Assembly (NCBI RefSeq): GCF_001613265.1
Contig: NZ_BDCA01000022.1
Span: 62,001-126,000 of the forward strand
Reading direction: 5' to 3'
Source of the DNA: Nocardia vermiculata NBRC 100427
Lineage (GTDB): Bacteria > Actinomycetota > Actinomycetes > Mycobacteriales > Mycobacteriaceae
Length of the DNA stretch: 64,000 nt
Each line of letters opens with the position of its first letter. Position 1 is the first letter of the stretch. Position numbers and translations under genes: made by a program. Shown here one piece after another: positions 52,530-60,956 of this stretch. The notes below the pieces were generated by a model. That model did not search any database, was not told where the DNA came from, and was given only the letters and a program-made list of their open reading frames with translations.

Positions 52530-53897
52530 GTGCCGAACTCTGTCTCCTCCGCATCGACGTCCCGGAAGCCGTTCCATCTCAACGCCTTCCTGATGGGCGT
52601 CGGCCATCACGAAGCGGCCTGGCGCCATCCCCGCACCGAGCAGGCCCGGGTGCTCGACGTGAAACACTTCCAGGAACTGGGCCGCATCGCCGAACGCGGC
52701 AAACTGGATTCGGTGTTCTTCGCCGACAATCTCGCCGTCGGCCCGCGCGTGGAACGCAACAGCCACGCGGTGTTCGAGCCGGTGACGCTGCTGTCGGCGA
52801 TCGCCGCGGTGACCGAAAAGGTCGGCCTGATCGCGACCGCATCGACCAGCTACAACGAGCCGTTCAACCTGGCCCGCACATTCGCTTCGCTCGATCACAT
52901 CAGCGGCGGGCGGGCCGGATGGAACATCGTCACCTCCGGCAGCGTGGACGAAGCCCACAACTTCGGCTACGACGCCATACCCGAACACGCCCACCGCTAT
53001 GAGCGCGCCACCGAATTCGTCGAGGTGGCACTGCAATTGTGGGACAGCTGGGAGTCCTCGGCCGTCGTCCTGGACCCGGAGCGCGGAGTCTTCGCCGATC
53101 CGGACAAGGTGCACACCATCGATTTCGCCGGCGATCGCTTCCGGGTGCGTGGGCCACTGAATTCGCCGCGGGGACCACAGGGCCGTCCGCTGCTGGTACA
53201 GGCCGGGTCCTCCGAGAGCGGTAAGGAATTCGCCGCGCGCTACGCCGAGGCCGTGTTCACCGCACAGCGCACCCTCGAGGACGGGCGAGCTTTCTACCAG
53301 GATCTGAAGTCGCGGTTGAGCGCATACGGCCGCGCCCCCGACGAGCTGGTCGTACTACCGGGCCTGGTGCCGTTCATCGCCGACACCACCGAGCAGGCCC
53401 AGGCGCTCGAACAGGAGTTCACCGACCTGATCTCGCCCGATTACGCACTGCGGCAGTTGTCGTCGCAACTCGGGATCGATCTGACCGACCATCCGCTCGA
53501 CGCGCCGCTGCCGCCACTGCCGGCCGAAAGCGACATCGAAGGACACAAGTCCCGATTCGCACTGGTCAAGGACCTGGCATCGCGTGAGGAACTGACCGTG
53601 CGCACACTCATCGGCAAGCTCGGCGGTGGCCGGGGCCATCGCACGCTCGCGGGCACACCCGAACAGATCGCCGACGATATGCAGGCGTGGTTCGAATCCG
53701 GCGCTGCCGACGGCTTCAACATCATGCCGCCGTATCTGCCGGGCGGGCTCACCGACTTCGTGGACCGAGTAGTGCCGATTCTGCAGGACCGTGGCCTCTT
53801 CCGCACCGAGTACACCGCCGACACCTTGCGCGGGCACTACGATCTGGCGCCGGTGGAGAGCAGATTCACGGTGGCCGAGACCGCCGTAGGCGCCTGA
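52530..53897 (+). CDS. FMN-dependent monooxygenase, NtaA/SnaA/DszA family
   Basis: A 455-residue two-component flavin monooxygenase of the bacterial-luciferase fold. Motifs are FHLNAFLMGVGHHEAAWRHP at the N-terminus, FFADNLAVGP, ATASTSYNEPFNLAR, LDHISGGRAGWNIVTS and the QAGSSESGKEFAARYAEAVF block. Related enzymes cleave C-S or C-N bonds (dibenzothiophene sulfone, nitrilotriacetate) using reduced FMN from a separate reductase, which is not in this operon. GTG 52530 follows AAGGAA. Placed behind a sulfonate-type importer, it probably releases sulfite from an imported organosulfur compound. Confidence 0.88.
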   Translation: MPNSVSSASTSRKPFHLNAFLMGVGHHEAAWRHPRTEQARVLDVKHFQELGRIAERGKLDSVFFADNLAVGPRVERNSHAVFEPVTLLSAIAAVTEKVGLIATASTSYNEPFNLARTFASLDHISGGRAGWNIVTSGSVDEAHNFGYDAIPEHAHRYERATEFVEVALQLWDSWESSAVVLDPERGVFADPDKVHTIDFAGDRFRVRGPLNSPRGPQGRPLLVQAGSSESGKEFAARYAEAVFTAQRTLEDGRAFYQDLKSRLSAYGRAPDELVVLPGLVPFIADTTEQAQALEQEFTDLISPDYALRQLSSQLGIDLTDHPLDAPLPPLPAESDIEGHKSRFALVKDLASREELTVRTLIGKLGGGRGHRTLAGTPEQIADDMQAWFESGAADGFNIMPPYLPGGLTDFVDRVVPILQDRGLFRTEYTADTLRGHYDLAPVESRFTVAETAVGA

Positions 53898-53912
53898 GGC
53901 CTCGGATACGAC

Positions 53913-53951
53913 GACAGGGTTCCTCCCGGACTACCCGGGAGGAACCCTGTC
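53913..53951. terminator. Bidirectional terminator hairpin
   Basis: A perfect 17-base inverted repeat (53913-53929 against 53935-53951) with a 5-base loop, between the convergent monooxygenase and rpf genes. Confidence 0.85.
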
Positions 53952-53994
53952 TGCACGCTGTGGATGCGGCGGCGCTGCCGCGATCCGGCGACCC

Positions 53995-54330
53995 TTACAG
54001 GTACGAGCCGCAGACCGGCCACGCGCCGGCACCCTGGGTGGCGAGCACGTTCTCCGCGACGCGGATCTGCTCGGCCCGGCTGGCGTTGGACGCGTTGCCC
54101 GAGCCGCCGTTGGCCTCCCAGGTGCTCTGGGTGAACTGCAGGCCGCCGTAGAAGCCGTTTCCGGTGTTGGCGCCCCAGTCGCCGCTGGCCTCGCACTGCG
54201 CCACGGCATCCCAGTCGTGGCCGCCGTCGGCAGACGCGGTGGCGGTGAGGCCGAAGGGGACGGCGACGATGGCGCCGGCGACGGCGGCGAAGCCGAGTGC
54301 GCGAGTGCTGAACTTCCGGTTACGAGACAT
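53995..54330 (-). CDS. Resuscitation-promoting factor (secreted Rpf-domain transglycosylase)
   Basis: A short secreted muralytic enzyme of 111 residues that stimulates regrowth of dormant actinobacteria. A signal peptide (about 1-34, ending TASA) leads straight into the Rpf domain: HDWDAVAQCEASGDW with catalytic Glu 47, GFYGGLQFTQSTWEANGG, and EQIRVAENVLATQGAGAWPVC. Cysteines at about 46 and 107 would form the conserved disulfide. No LysM, G5 or other wall-binding domain is present, as in the shortest Rpf types. The gene has a long non-coding upstream region. Confidence 0.92.
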   Translation of the reverse strand: MSRNRKFSTRALGFAAVAGAIVAVPFGLTATASADGGHDWDAVAQCEASGDWGANTGNGFYGGLQFTQSTWEANGGSGNASNASRAEQIRVAENVLATQGAGAWPVCGSYL

Positions 54331-55195
54331 GTAAGTAGTTCCTGCCTGCGCCCAGCCGGCCCGCCGATGACGATCGCGGGTCCCTGTCCCCAGGTATGTC
54401 GGGGTCGATCTCGAACCGCGGGACAGGGTTGCCGGTGTTCAGCGATTCGAGCGTCAGCCCGGAATTCCGAGCTGCAGACGACGGTAACGAACAAATCTCG
54501 GCAGATCACGTTGTTGTAACAACCAAATACCTGAAGCGGATACTTCGGTCTATCATCGTTTATGCAGCGCACACCGCAATAAACACGACCAACATGGGTG
54601 TAGTTATTTAAACGTTATGTGTGCGAGATCACTCTGAAATCGTGACGCCCGTCGCACAAAATCGCCCGAAACCGATACAAGGCGGTCGTGGACAACTTCT
54701 GGCAACACACCGATTCGGGCCCGGACCCATCGTCCGGTCGGCGGATCTCCCCCGTAGCCGTACCGGTAACCGTCCAGTCGATCTCGCCCCACACGGGCCA
54801 CGCGCAGCGACTATTTGCCCAGGTGAGGGCCCTTCGATAGTCGGACCGAATGCGATCCGCTCCGGCGCACACAGCACACCGACGTCGGGGCGGAGGCGGC
54901 TGCGGCGCCCCCGCAGAGCGGGTTGCACGGTCGAACGCGCAGCACCAGCAGCGGCGGTACACCCACTTGCACGGCGCACCGTGCCGCGGACGCGTCCGCG
55001 CTCGGGGCCCTCCGTCACCACGCGACACGCCGCGTTGATATCGAGGTATCAAGGCAGGAGCCGGCTGCCACGTGCTCGCCCGGCGCACCTGTGGACCATC
55101 CGGTGACGCTCGGTCGCAATGGTCCTACGCGAGCCGTCGCGCCGGGTCTCGTCCACCGAGCGGCTCACGCTGACCAAGTACGCCCCCGGACAGCA
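54331..55195. other. Non-coding region upstream of rpf
   Basis: About 865 bases with no convincing gene; open frames on both strands have arginine- and proline-rich translations that look like shadows. The part nearest rpf contains a perfect 9-base inverted repeat (54382-54428), and 54470-54620 is AT-rich and probably holds the rpf promoter, giving a leader of roughly 150-250 bases. The remainder (54650-55195) is ordinary high-GC sequence in which I see no feature. Confidence 0.5.
54382..54428 (-). promoter_or_regulatory. Stem-loop in the rpf 5' leader
   Basis: CCCTGTCCC (54382-54390) pairs perfectly with GGGACAGGG (54420-54428), enclosing 29 bases, 52 bases before the rpf start. It may be part of a regulatory leader RNA. 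Mycobacterial rpfA has a c-di-AMP riboswitch, but I cannot match its consensus here. Confidence 0.4.
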
Positions 55196-55229
55196 CGATG
55201 CCGGCCCGCAACGAGGCGGGCCGGCATCG
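55196..55229 (-). terminator. Terminator hairpin of the NfeD/SPFH operon
   Basis: Perfect 14-base arms (55196-55209 and 55216-55229) with a 6-base loop AACGAG, 27 bases downstream of the SPFH stop codon on the minus strand. Confidence 0.8.
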
Positions 55230-55256
55230 GGAGTTTCGCTGTCTCGGGTCTTCCGA

Positions 55257-56501
55257 TCAGCGTCCGGGGAACTCCGGGGGCTGCCACGGACGCTCCGCGC
55301 CCGGACGCGGTGCCTGTTGGGGCTGCTGCGGTGCCGGCGACGGCGGAATCGGCGCGCCTCCCTGCGGGAGGTTCCGGGGCTGATTCGGCGGCGCCATCAA
55401 CGGTGAGTCCACCGGTGTGGCGGCAGCCGCCTCGGCCGCCCGGACCGCCGCCTCGGCGGCGGGGTCGGTCTTGATGTCGAACCAGTCGGCGACCTCTTGC
55501 GAATCGTCGTCGGACGGCGCGCTGGTGTCGTCGTCCGGCTGCGGTTCGTATCGGAACACCCCGTCCTCACCCTGAGTGCCGAAATTGCGGGCGAAGCCCT
55601 CCAGTGCCTTACCGAAATCGCTGGGCACCATCCAGACCTTGTTGGCGTCCCCCTTCGCCACCAGCGGCAACGTCTGCATGTACTGATAAGCGAGCAGTTC
55701 CGGTGTGGGCTTGCCGGATTTGATTGCGGCGAAGACCTTTTCGATCGCCTTCGCCTGACCTTGAGCCTGCAGATAGGCCGCCGCGCGTTCACCCTGAGCG
55801 CGCAGGATCCGGCTCTGCCGTTCACCTTCGGCCGACAGGATCGCCGACTGCTTCGATCCCTCCGCCGCGAGGATCTGCGACTGCTTGGCACCTTCGGCGG
55901 TCTTGATCTGGGCTTCCCGGTTACCTTCGGCGGTGAGAATCATCGCCCGCTTCTCCCGGTCCGCCTTCATCTGCTTCTCCATCGATTCCTGAATCGACGG
56001 CGGCGGATCGATCGCCTTCAACTCCACCCGCGCCACCCGCAGGCCCCAGCGCCCGGTGGCCTCGTCCAATACCCCACGCAGTTGCGAGTTGATCTGGTCG
56101 CGGGAGGTGAGTGTCTCCTCCAGGGTCATACCGCCGACCACGTTGCGCAGCGTCGTGATGGTCAACTGCTCGACGGCCGCGATGTAGTTGCTGATCTCGT
56201 ACACCGCCGCCTGCGGGCTGGTGACCTGGAAATACACCACCGAGTCGATCTGCACGGTGAGGTTGTCCTGGGTGATCACCGGCTGCGGCGGGAACGAGAC
56301 CACACGCTCACGCAGATCGACCTTCGCCCGGATACGATCGGCGAACGGGACCAGGAAGGTCAACTGCCCCGAGACGGTGCGCGAGTATCTGCCCAGTCGC
56401 TCGATAACCGCAGCCTCCGCCTGCGGTACCAGCGCGATCGACTTGAAGACCACCACCGCGACCAGGATCACGATGACGATCGCGACGATCAGTACAGCCA
56501 T
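55257..56501 (-). CDS. Stomatin/SPFH membrane protein (QmcA/Rv1488-like)
   Basis: A 414-residue membrane-anchored scaffold protein. One N-terminal helix (about 1-20, AVLIVAIVIVILVAVVVF) is followed by the SPFH/stomatin domain (IERLGRYSRTVSGQLTFLVP, VDLRERVVSFPPQPVITQDN), a coiled coil with repeated AEG units (about 190-240), and a long proline-rich, disordered C-tail. Such proteins form cage-like oligomers that regulate membrane proteases. The ATG shares one base with the NfeD stop (TAATG). The pair matches mycobacterial Rv1488-Rv1487. Confidence 0.92.
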   Translation of the reverse strand: MAVLIVAIVIVILVAVVVFKSIALVPQAEAAVIERLGRYSRTVSGQLTFLVPFADRIRAKVDLRERVVSFPPQPVITQDNLTVQIDSVVYFQVTSPQAAVYEISNYIAAVEQLTITTLRNVVGGMTLEETLTSRDQINSQLRGVLDEATGRWGLRVARVELKAIDPPPSIQESMEKQMKADREKRAMILTAEGNREAQIKTAEGAKQSQILAAEGSKQSAILSAEGERQSRILRAQGERAAAYLQAQGQAKAIEKVFAAIKSGKPTPELLAYQYMQTLPLVAKGDANKVWMVPSDFGKALEGFARNFGTQGEDGVFRYEPQPDDDTSAPSDDDSQEVADWFDIKTDPAAEAAVRAAEAAAATPVDSPLMAPPNQPRNLPQGGAPIPPSPAPQQPQQAPRPGAERPWQPPEFPGR

Positions 56502-56932
56502 TACGGCCCCTTCCAGACGACGGCGTGTGCGCCGTCGATCTTCATGACGTAGACGGTCTCACCCTCTGCGTATGCCTCACTCGGATCCAGCGGGCGCGCA
56601 CTCCACACCTCACCGCCGATCTTCACCTGCCCGTGGTTCTCGTTCACCGCCTCCAGCACCTTCGCGGTTTTCCCCTCCAATGCGTCCACGTTCGTCGGAG
56701 TGGGCGGCGGAGTTGCGAAGCGACGCAACAACATAGGGCGAACCAGCAAGATCAGCGCGAGTGCCGAGATGCCGAATACCACGGCATCGATCACCAGCGA
56801 GGTTCCCGCGACACCCGAAACCCCCGCTGTGACCAGTGCGGCACCACCCAACATGAGCAGCGTGAAATCACCGGTGAGCATCTCGGCTGCGGCGAGCAGA
56901 ATTCCCGCGACCAGCCATACGATTGCGGCCAC
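56501..56932 (-). CDS. NfeD-family membrane protein (Rv1487-like)
   Basis: A 143-residue partner of SPFH proteins. It has two or three transmembrane helices (AAIVWLVAGILLAAAEML, TLLMLGGAALVTAGVSG, AVVFGISALALILLV) and a C-terminal OB-fold (ALEGKTAKVLEAVNENHGQVKIGGEVWSARP). The short form lacks the ClpP-like protease part. The GTG at 56932 gives the family's usual length; the frame runs further upstream without support. First gene of the NfeD/SPFH operon. Confidence 0.88.
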   Translation of the reverse strand: MAAIVWLVAGILLAAAEMLTGDFTLLMLGGAALVTAGVSGVAGTSLVIDAVVFGISALALILLVRPMLLRRFATPPPTPTNVDALEGKTAKVLEAVNENHGQVKIGGEVWSARPLDPSEAYAEGETVYVMKIDGAHAVVWKGP

Positions 56933-57095
56933 TGCATCACCGTACCGTGCCTGCCTGTTTCTGCGCTCCTTTACCGGGCACGCGTCGGCCGATCGGCACC
57001 TCGAATCCGGTCCCGGCACACCCCGGAGCCGGCCGCCGGGCACACCTCACCATGCCTCCCACCAAAGAACATGTGAAGCAGGTATTTTCGGGCGC

Positions 57096-57917
57096 GTGAG
57101 TACGCACGACTACGGTGACATCTTTTCCGGGCACACCCGAACCCACCGACGGTCGGCCCCCCGGGTGACGGCCGAACGTGACCTGGTCGCCGAGGACGCG
57201 GCCAGTGGATTCTGCGGTGCCGTCGTGGGTTTCGAACGGACCTACGACGGCGAGTTCGTCAAACTCGCCGACCGCAACGGCCTCGTCCGGCTGTTCGCAC
57301 TGCGCGAGGCTGCATTCCTCATCGACGGTCGGCCGGTCACCCTGGTCCGCCCGAAGGCCGCGCCCGCCGCGCAGCCGGTCCGCTCGGCTTCCGGATCCAC
57401 CCGGGTCGAGGGACTGCGCGCCCGCGTGGCCCGCGCCAGTCGGATCTGGGTGGAAGGTGTGCACGATGCAGCACTGGTGGAGCGGGTCTGGGGGCACGAC
57501 CTCCGGGTCGAAGGTGTCGTGGTGGAACATCTCGAGGGGCTGGACCATCTCGCCGCACGGCTGACCGACTTCGCTCCGGGGCCACAGCGCCGGGTCGGGG
57601 TGCTGGTCGACCATCTGGTCACCGGATCCAAGGAAACCGGACTCACCACCGGGCTGGGCCCGCATGTGCTGGTCACCGGTCACCCCTATATCGACGTGTG
57701 GGAAGCGGTCCGGCCGCGTGCGGTCGGCATCGATGCCTGGCCGCGGGTTCCGCGCGGCGAGGACTGGAAGACCGGCGTGTGCCGGCGGCTCGGCTGGGGC
57801 ACGCCCGCCGAGGGCTGGCGCCGCGTCTACAACGCCGTCGACACCTTTCGCGACCTCGAAGCCCCGCTGCTCGGTGCGGTCGAGCAACTCATCGACTTCG
57901 TCACCGAGCCCGTCTGA
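57096..57917 (+). CDS. DUF3097 family protein
   Basis: A 273-residue conserved actinobacterial protein of unknown function. Recognisable blocks are DYGDIFSGHTRTHRRSAPRV at the N-terminus, RIWVEGVHDAALVERVWGHD with VEGVVVEHLEGLDHL in the middle (a Toprim-like pattern of acidic residues), and KTGVCRRLGWGTPAEGW near the C-terminus. The GTG at 57096 begins the conserved part; the frame is open to 56700 but that stretch overlaps the NfeD gene antisense. It converges on the DUF1275 gene. Confidence 0.85.
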   Translation: MSTHDYGDIFSGHTRTHRRSAPRVTAERDLVAEDAASGFCGAVVGFERTYDGEFVKLADRNGLVRLFALREAAFLIDGRPVTLVRPKAAPAAQPVRSASGSTRVEGLRARVARASRIWVEGVHDAALVERVWGHDLRVEGVVVEHLEGLDHLAARLTDFAPGPQRRVGVLVDHLVTGSKETGLTTGLGPHVLVTGHPYIDVWEAVRPRAVGIDAWPRVPRGEDWKTGVCRRLGWGTPAEGWRRVYNAVDTFRDLEAPLLGAVEQLIDFVTEPV

Positions 57918-57926
57918 ACCACGCGC

Positions 57927-58640
57927 TCACGAGCCCGTGGTAGCCGGTAGCGGCGCGAGCTGTTCGGCCGCCACGCGCATACTGCGCCACCGGTCGTAAC
58001 TGAGCCCGGCGGCGGCGATCACCACGCAGATCGCCGCCGGGATCAGCAGTGCGACATCGCCGACGCGAGTTCCGATGATCGTGCCACCGACGCTGCCGAC
58101 GACGAAGGCGACGATGGTCCCCGTCAGCACGGTGATCCGCCGTTTGTCGATCCCGTGCCGGCGGGAGCGGCCGATCAGCAGACCCAGGTCGGTGACGGTA
58201 CCCGTGAAGTGGGTGGTGCGGATCGCCATTGCCCGCAGACTCGAGGTGGCTCCGTTCTGGATGCCACATGCGGTCGCGGCGATGAGGATCGCCGCGGTGC
58301 CGTGCCCGGTGAGGATCGCCGCCACCAGCAATGCCGCCTCGCCGAGCATCACGACGGCGTGCCGCGCGCCGGCATGCGATCGCGCCCGGGCCAGCACCGC
58401 CCCCGAGAAGGCGGCCCCGATCAGAAATCCGGACAGGACCAAGCCGAGGACGAATCCTTCGTACAACAGTGGACGGGCCGCGACCATGCCCAGCTTGGTC
58501 GTCGTCGCCGTGAGATTACCCACGGGAAAGGCCAGCACCAGGATGGCAACCGCATTGACGAATCCGGCGACCGCAGCCAGCAGCGCCCCGTAGCCGAGGA
58601 CCAACGCCGGACTGGTGGTGATGCTGCTCTCGGGAGACAT
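57927..58640 (-). CDS. DUF1275 (YoaK-type) membrane protein
   Basis: A 237-residue membrane protein of unknown function. About six hydrophobic segments are present, and the family core is clear: YGALLAAVAGFVNAVAILVL, VGNLTATTTKLG and GIQNGATSSLRAMAIRTTHFTGTVTDLG. The ATG at 58640 has a strong GAGGAGGGGA site. It is a single gene on the minus strand. Some homologues are annotated as permeases on weak grounds. Confidence 0.87.
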   Translation of the reverse strand: MSPESSITTSPALVLGYGALLAAVAGFVNAVAILVLAFPVGNLTATTTKLGMVAARPLLYEGFVLGLVLSGFLIGAAFSGAVLARARSHAGARHAVVMLGEAALLVAAILTGHGTAAILIAATACGIQNGATSSLRAMAIRTTHFTGTVTDLGLLIGRSRRHGIDKRRITVLTGTIVAFVVGSVGGTIIGTRVGDVALLIPAAICVVIAAAGLSYDRWRSMRVAAEQLAPLPATTGS

Positions 58641-58818
58641 TCCCCTCCTCTATTCGTCGAACTCGTCAGGCGAATACCCGAGCGAAGATAGCAGCAAAAA
58701 CTCAGAAAAGCCTGTGGAGATCCGGCACGGCGTGCGCGAAAGTGTTTCACCGGAACGCTTTCCGGTGCGACCGCCCGCCGTCACGGTGGTTCGAATCACC
58801 ACCGAAGAATAAGTACGA

Positions 58819-59112
58819 CTACATCACAGTGTCCGCAGTAAGCGTCGATCGTGGTGCTGTGCAGGTTGTTTCGATATCCGTCAATGAATACCGGACGGTT
58901 GACCGATAATTCCCCGGCACCCATTGTTCATCCGACCGAATCACGACGGAAACATTCCGCACTACCGCACAGATGCCACCGAACGGGCCGGCCGGGAAGT
59001 AGACGACGTCACCGGGGCAGTATCGGTCGGTGTCCACCTCGCCACTGTAGCCGTGGAGTCGCCACCAGGGCGGCGACTCGGCACAGGTGTAGCCAGCCCG
59101 CTGTCTGCCCAC
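58819..59112 (-). CDS. Possible small cysteine-containing protein
   Basis: A 97-residue frame with a fairly natural composition (WW, several Tyr and Val, four Cys, for example YTCAESPPWW and GGICAVVRNVSVV). GTG 59112 is the only start after the preceding stop and has a GGTGGG 6 bases upstream. No family recognised and no signal peptide seen. It may be spurious. If it is not real, 58641-59141 is a 500-base stretch without a gene. Confidence 0.3.
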   Translation of the reverse strand: MGRQRAGYTCAESPPWWRLHGYSGEVDTDRYCPGDVVYFPAGPFGGICAVVRNVSVVIRSDEQWVPGNYRSTVRYSLTDIETTCTAPRSTLTADTVM

Positions 59113-59141
59113 ACTGGCCCACCGGCACGCGCCACGAGATT

Positions 59142-59966
59142 ATGCTCGATCACATGTGTTCTCCGAGTGCCACGCTGACGGTGTGGGCGGGCGCGTGGCT
59201 GTCCGGCCGCAGTGCGCCCGACGATGTCCTGGACGCACTGCACGCCTGGTCGCCCCACCACAGTGTGGCCGCGGGCGATCCCGTGACGGGCGGACGCACC
59301 GGCCTGCCCTGGCCCACCGCCGAACCGCTCGAGGTGGGCACCGGAATCATGATGCTGCTCAAAGTGATCCGTCAGGCGATGAGCGAGCCGGCGGCGCGGA
59401 TGCGGTTGGTGCTGCCGGTGCCGGGCGATGCCCGCGGTTTACCGGCCGGCACCGAATTCGCTTCGGCGGCAATGGACGCCGAGGAGGGCGTGATCGCGGG
59501 GGTGCCCGGCGGCGAGGGTGTCGCGCTGGTACCGCAATGGACGGACGAGGAATCGTTGCAGTGGACGGTGTTCCACACCACGGTACCCGTCCCGGCGCCC
59601 GATATGCCGCTCGGCGAAGCCGAATACACGATGCGCGAAGCGGTGCGCGATGCCGCCGACGCGTTGACCCGTATCCACACCACCGCGGTCGCCGACGGCG
59701 ACGACGATCCCCGCGAAATGATCGAGGACGAACTCGCGGCGTGTTCACGGCACCTCTACCCCGACTGCGCACCACTGCGGGCCCGCCGCATTCTCGATTC
59801 GGCCGATCATGTGGCCGCCATTCTCACCGTCGCCGAGCAGACGACACCGTCGTCCCCCAGTTCGGCCGGCGCCGCACGGGCGCAGGAGACACTGCTGCGA
59901 CCGCTGTGGCATGCATTGCGTGCCGCGCGGCTCGCCGCCGTCAATGCCGCGGTCGGACCCCGCTAG
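59142..59966 (+). CDS. Unrecognised conserved-looking soluble protein
   Basis: A 274-residue protein that I do not recognise. It is acidic and soluble with natural composition: SATLTVWAGAWLSGRSAPDD at the start, an IMMLLKVIRQAM helix, a beta-rich middle (FHTTVPVPAPDMPLGEAEYT) and a helical C-terminal half. No catalytic motif stands out. ATG 59142 and ATG 59154 are both possible. Its last four bases overlap the end of the opposite-strand GNAT gene. Its position between hemH and NfeD is the one occupied by an uncharacterised gene in mycobacteria. Confidence 0.6.
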   Translation: MLDHMCSPSATLTVWAGAWLSGRSAPDDVLDALHAWSPHHSVAAGDPVTGGRTGLPWPTAEPLEVGTGIMMLLKVIRQAMSEPAARMRLVLPVPGDARGLPAGTEFASAAMDAEEGVIAGVPGGEGVALVPQWTDEESLQWTVFHTTVPVPAPDMPLGEAEYTMREAVRDAADALTRIHTTAVADGDDDPREMIEDELAACSRHLYPDCAPLRARRILDSADHVAAILTVAEQTTPSSPSSAGAARAQETLLRPLWHALRAARLAAVNAAVGPR

Positions 59967-60817
59967 GGCTGCGGTGCAGTGAGCGCGAGTTCGTAGTCGT
60001 TGTACCGGCCACAGATCCGCATCCCGATCCGGGACAATGCCGTGCGCAGCGCGTCGTCGTCGAATTCGAAGACGCGCAGCGTGCGGATCTCGGGCATGAC
60101 CTCCCGCAGTTCGGCCGCCACCGCCCCGAATACCTCGGCCAGCAGGTCCGCATCGGCCTCGTGGTGGGAAAACCCCTGCTCGGCGCTGATGTAGGCCTCG
60201 TTGCCGCCGGCAAACGCGATGATGGTCGCCACCGTTCCTGCTTCGGGCCGCAGGGAGAGCACCGTACTGATCAGGACCCGGCCCGGCGGATCCGTGGACG
60301 CGGCGATCGTGTGCACCACCCGGCCGGCCGCCGGATGGCTCACGGACCGAGCCACAACCGACAGATCCAGTTCCCACAGCCGGGCGTATTCCTCCACCTG
60401 CCGGGCGCCGAGTTCCACGGCGGCCCTCCCGGAGGGCCCGATATCGGTCCCCTGCCAGCGAAGCACCCGGTATCCGCCGGCTGCCGCGCGGCGCACGGCT
60501 TCAGCGGTCAGCCGGCACACCATCTCGGTCTCGGCGGCGTGCGGCTCCGATTCGTCGGCTCGGCCCAGGTGCAACGAATGGACCAGGCGCTGCGCGGAGA
60601 CGGCCTGCACCCAGGCCTCGCCGAGGCCGGCATCGCGCAGCTCAGCCCAGCCCAACAGCTCGCCACCCCCGCGCGCCGCGATCACGCCGATCAGACCGGC
60701 GGTGCCGTCGGCCACGGACATGTCCTCGAGCAGCGGCAATCCGGTGCGCCCGGCCAGTTCGGCGGCCAGCCGCAACCCGGTGCCGGGATGCTGGTCCCAC
60801 TCCAGCGCGATGTCCAC
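59963..60817 (-). CDS. GNAT-family N-acetyltransferase-like protein (two GNAT halves)
   Basis: A 284-residue protein with two GNAT-like halves. The first shows LIGVIAARGGGELLGWAEL and AVRRAAAGGYRVLRWQGTD, followed by an aromatic strand LWELDLSVV; the second shows VATIIAFAGGNEAYISAEQGF and LRVFEFDDDALRTALSRIGM. This tandem layout resembles MshD (mycothiol synthase), but the classical acetyl-CoA R/QxxGxG/A loop is poorly kept in both halves. GTG 60817 is the start. Substrate unknown. Confidence 0.6.
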   Translation of the reverse strand: MDIALEWDQHPGTGLRLAAELAGRTGLPLLEDMSVADGTAGLIGVIAARGGGELLGWAELRDAGLGEAWVQAVSAQRLVHSLHLGRADESEPHAAETEMVCRLTAEAVRRAAAGGYRVLRWQGTDIGPSGRAAVELGARQVEEYARLWELDLSVVARSVSHPAAGRVVHTIAASTDPPGRVLISTVLSLRPEAGTVATIIAFAGGNEAYISAEQGFSHHEADADLLAEVFGAVAAELREVMPEIRTLRVFEFDDDALRTALSRIGMRICGRYNDYELALTAPQP

Positions 60818-60956
60818 ATCCGCACAATAGCGGTGAATTAGCTGATCTCAGGTGAGATCGTCGTCGAATCGGTCGGTCGGGTATTTCGCGGGCGCGTCGC
60901 AGCGTCGCACCGTACCGTAGAGCGGTCCCGAATCCACCGCATCCTTCGAGGTAGTC

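Noticed and set aside
54331..54480. c-di-AMP (ydaO/yuaA) riboswitch upstream of rpf
   Set aside because: The expected conserved blocks could not be matched by eye, so I list only the inverted repeat and suggest a covariance-model search.
54615..55106. Overlapping frames of 130-161 residues on both strands in the rpf-SPFH gap
   Set aside because: Translations are rich in Arg, Pro and Cys without family features, and no good ribosome binding sites are present.
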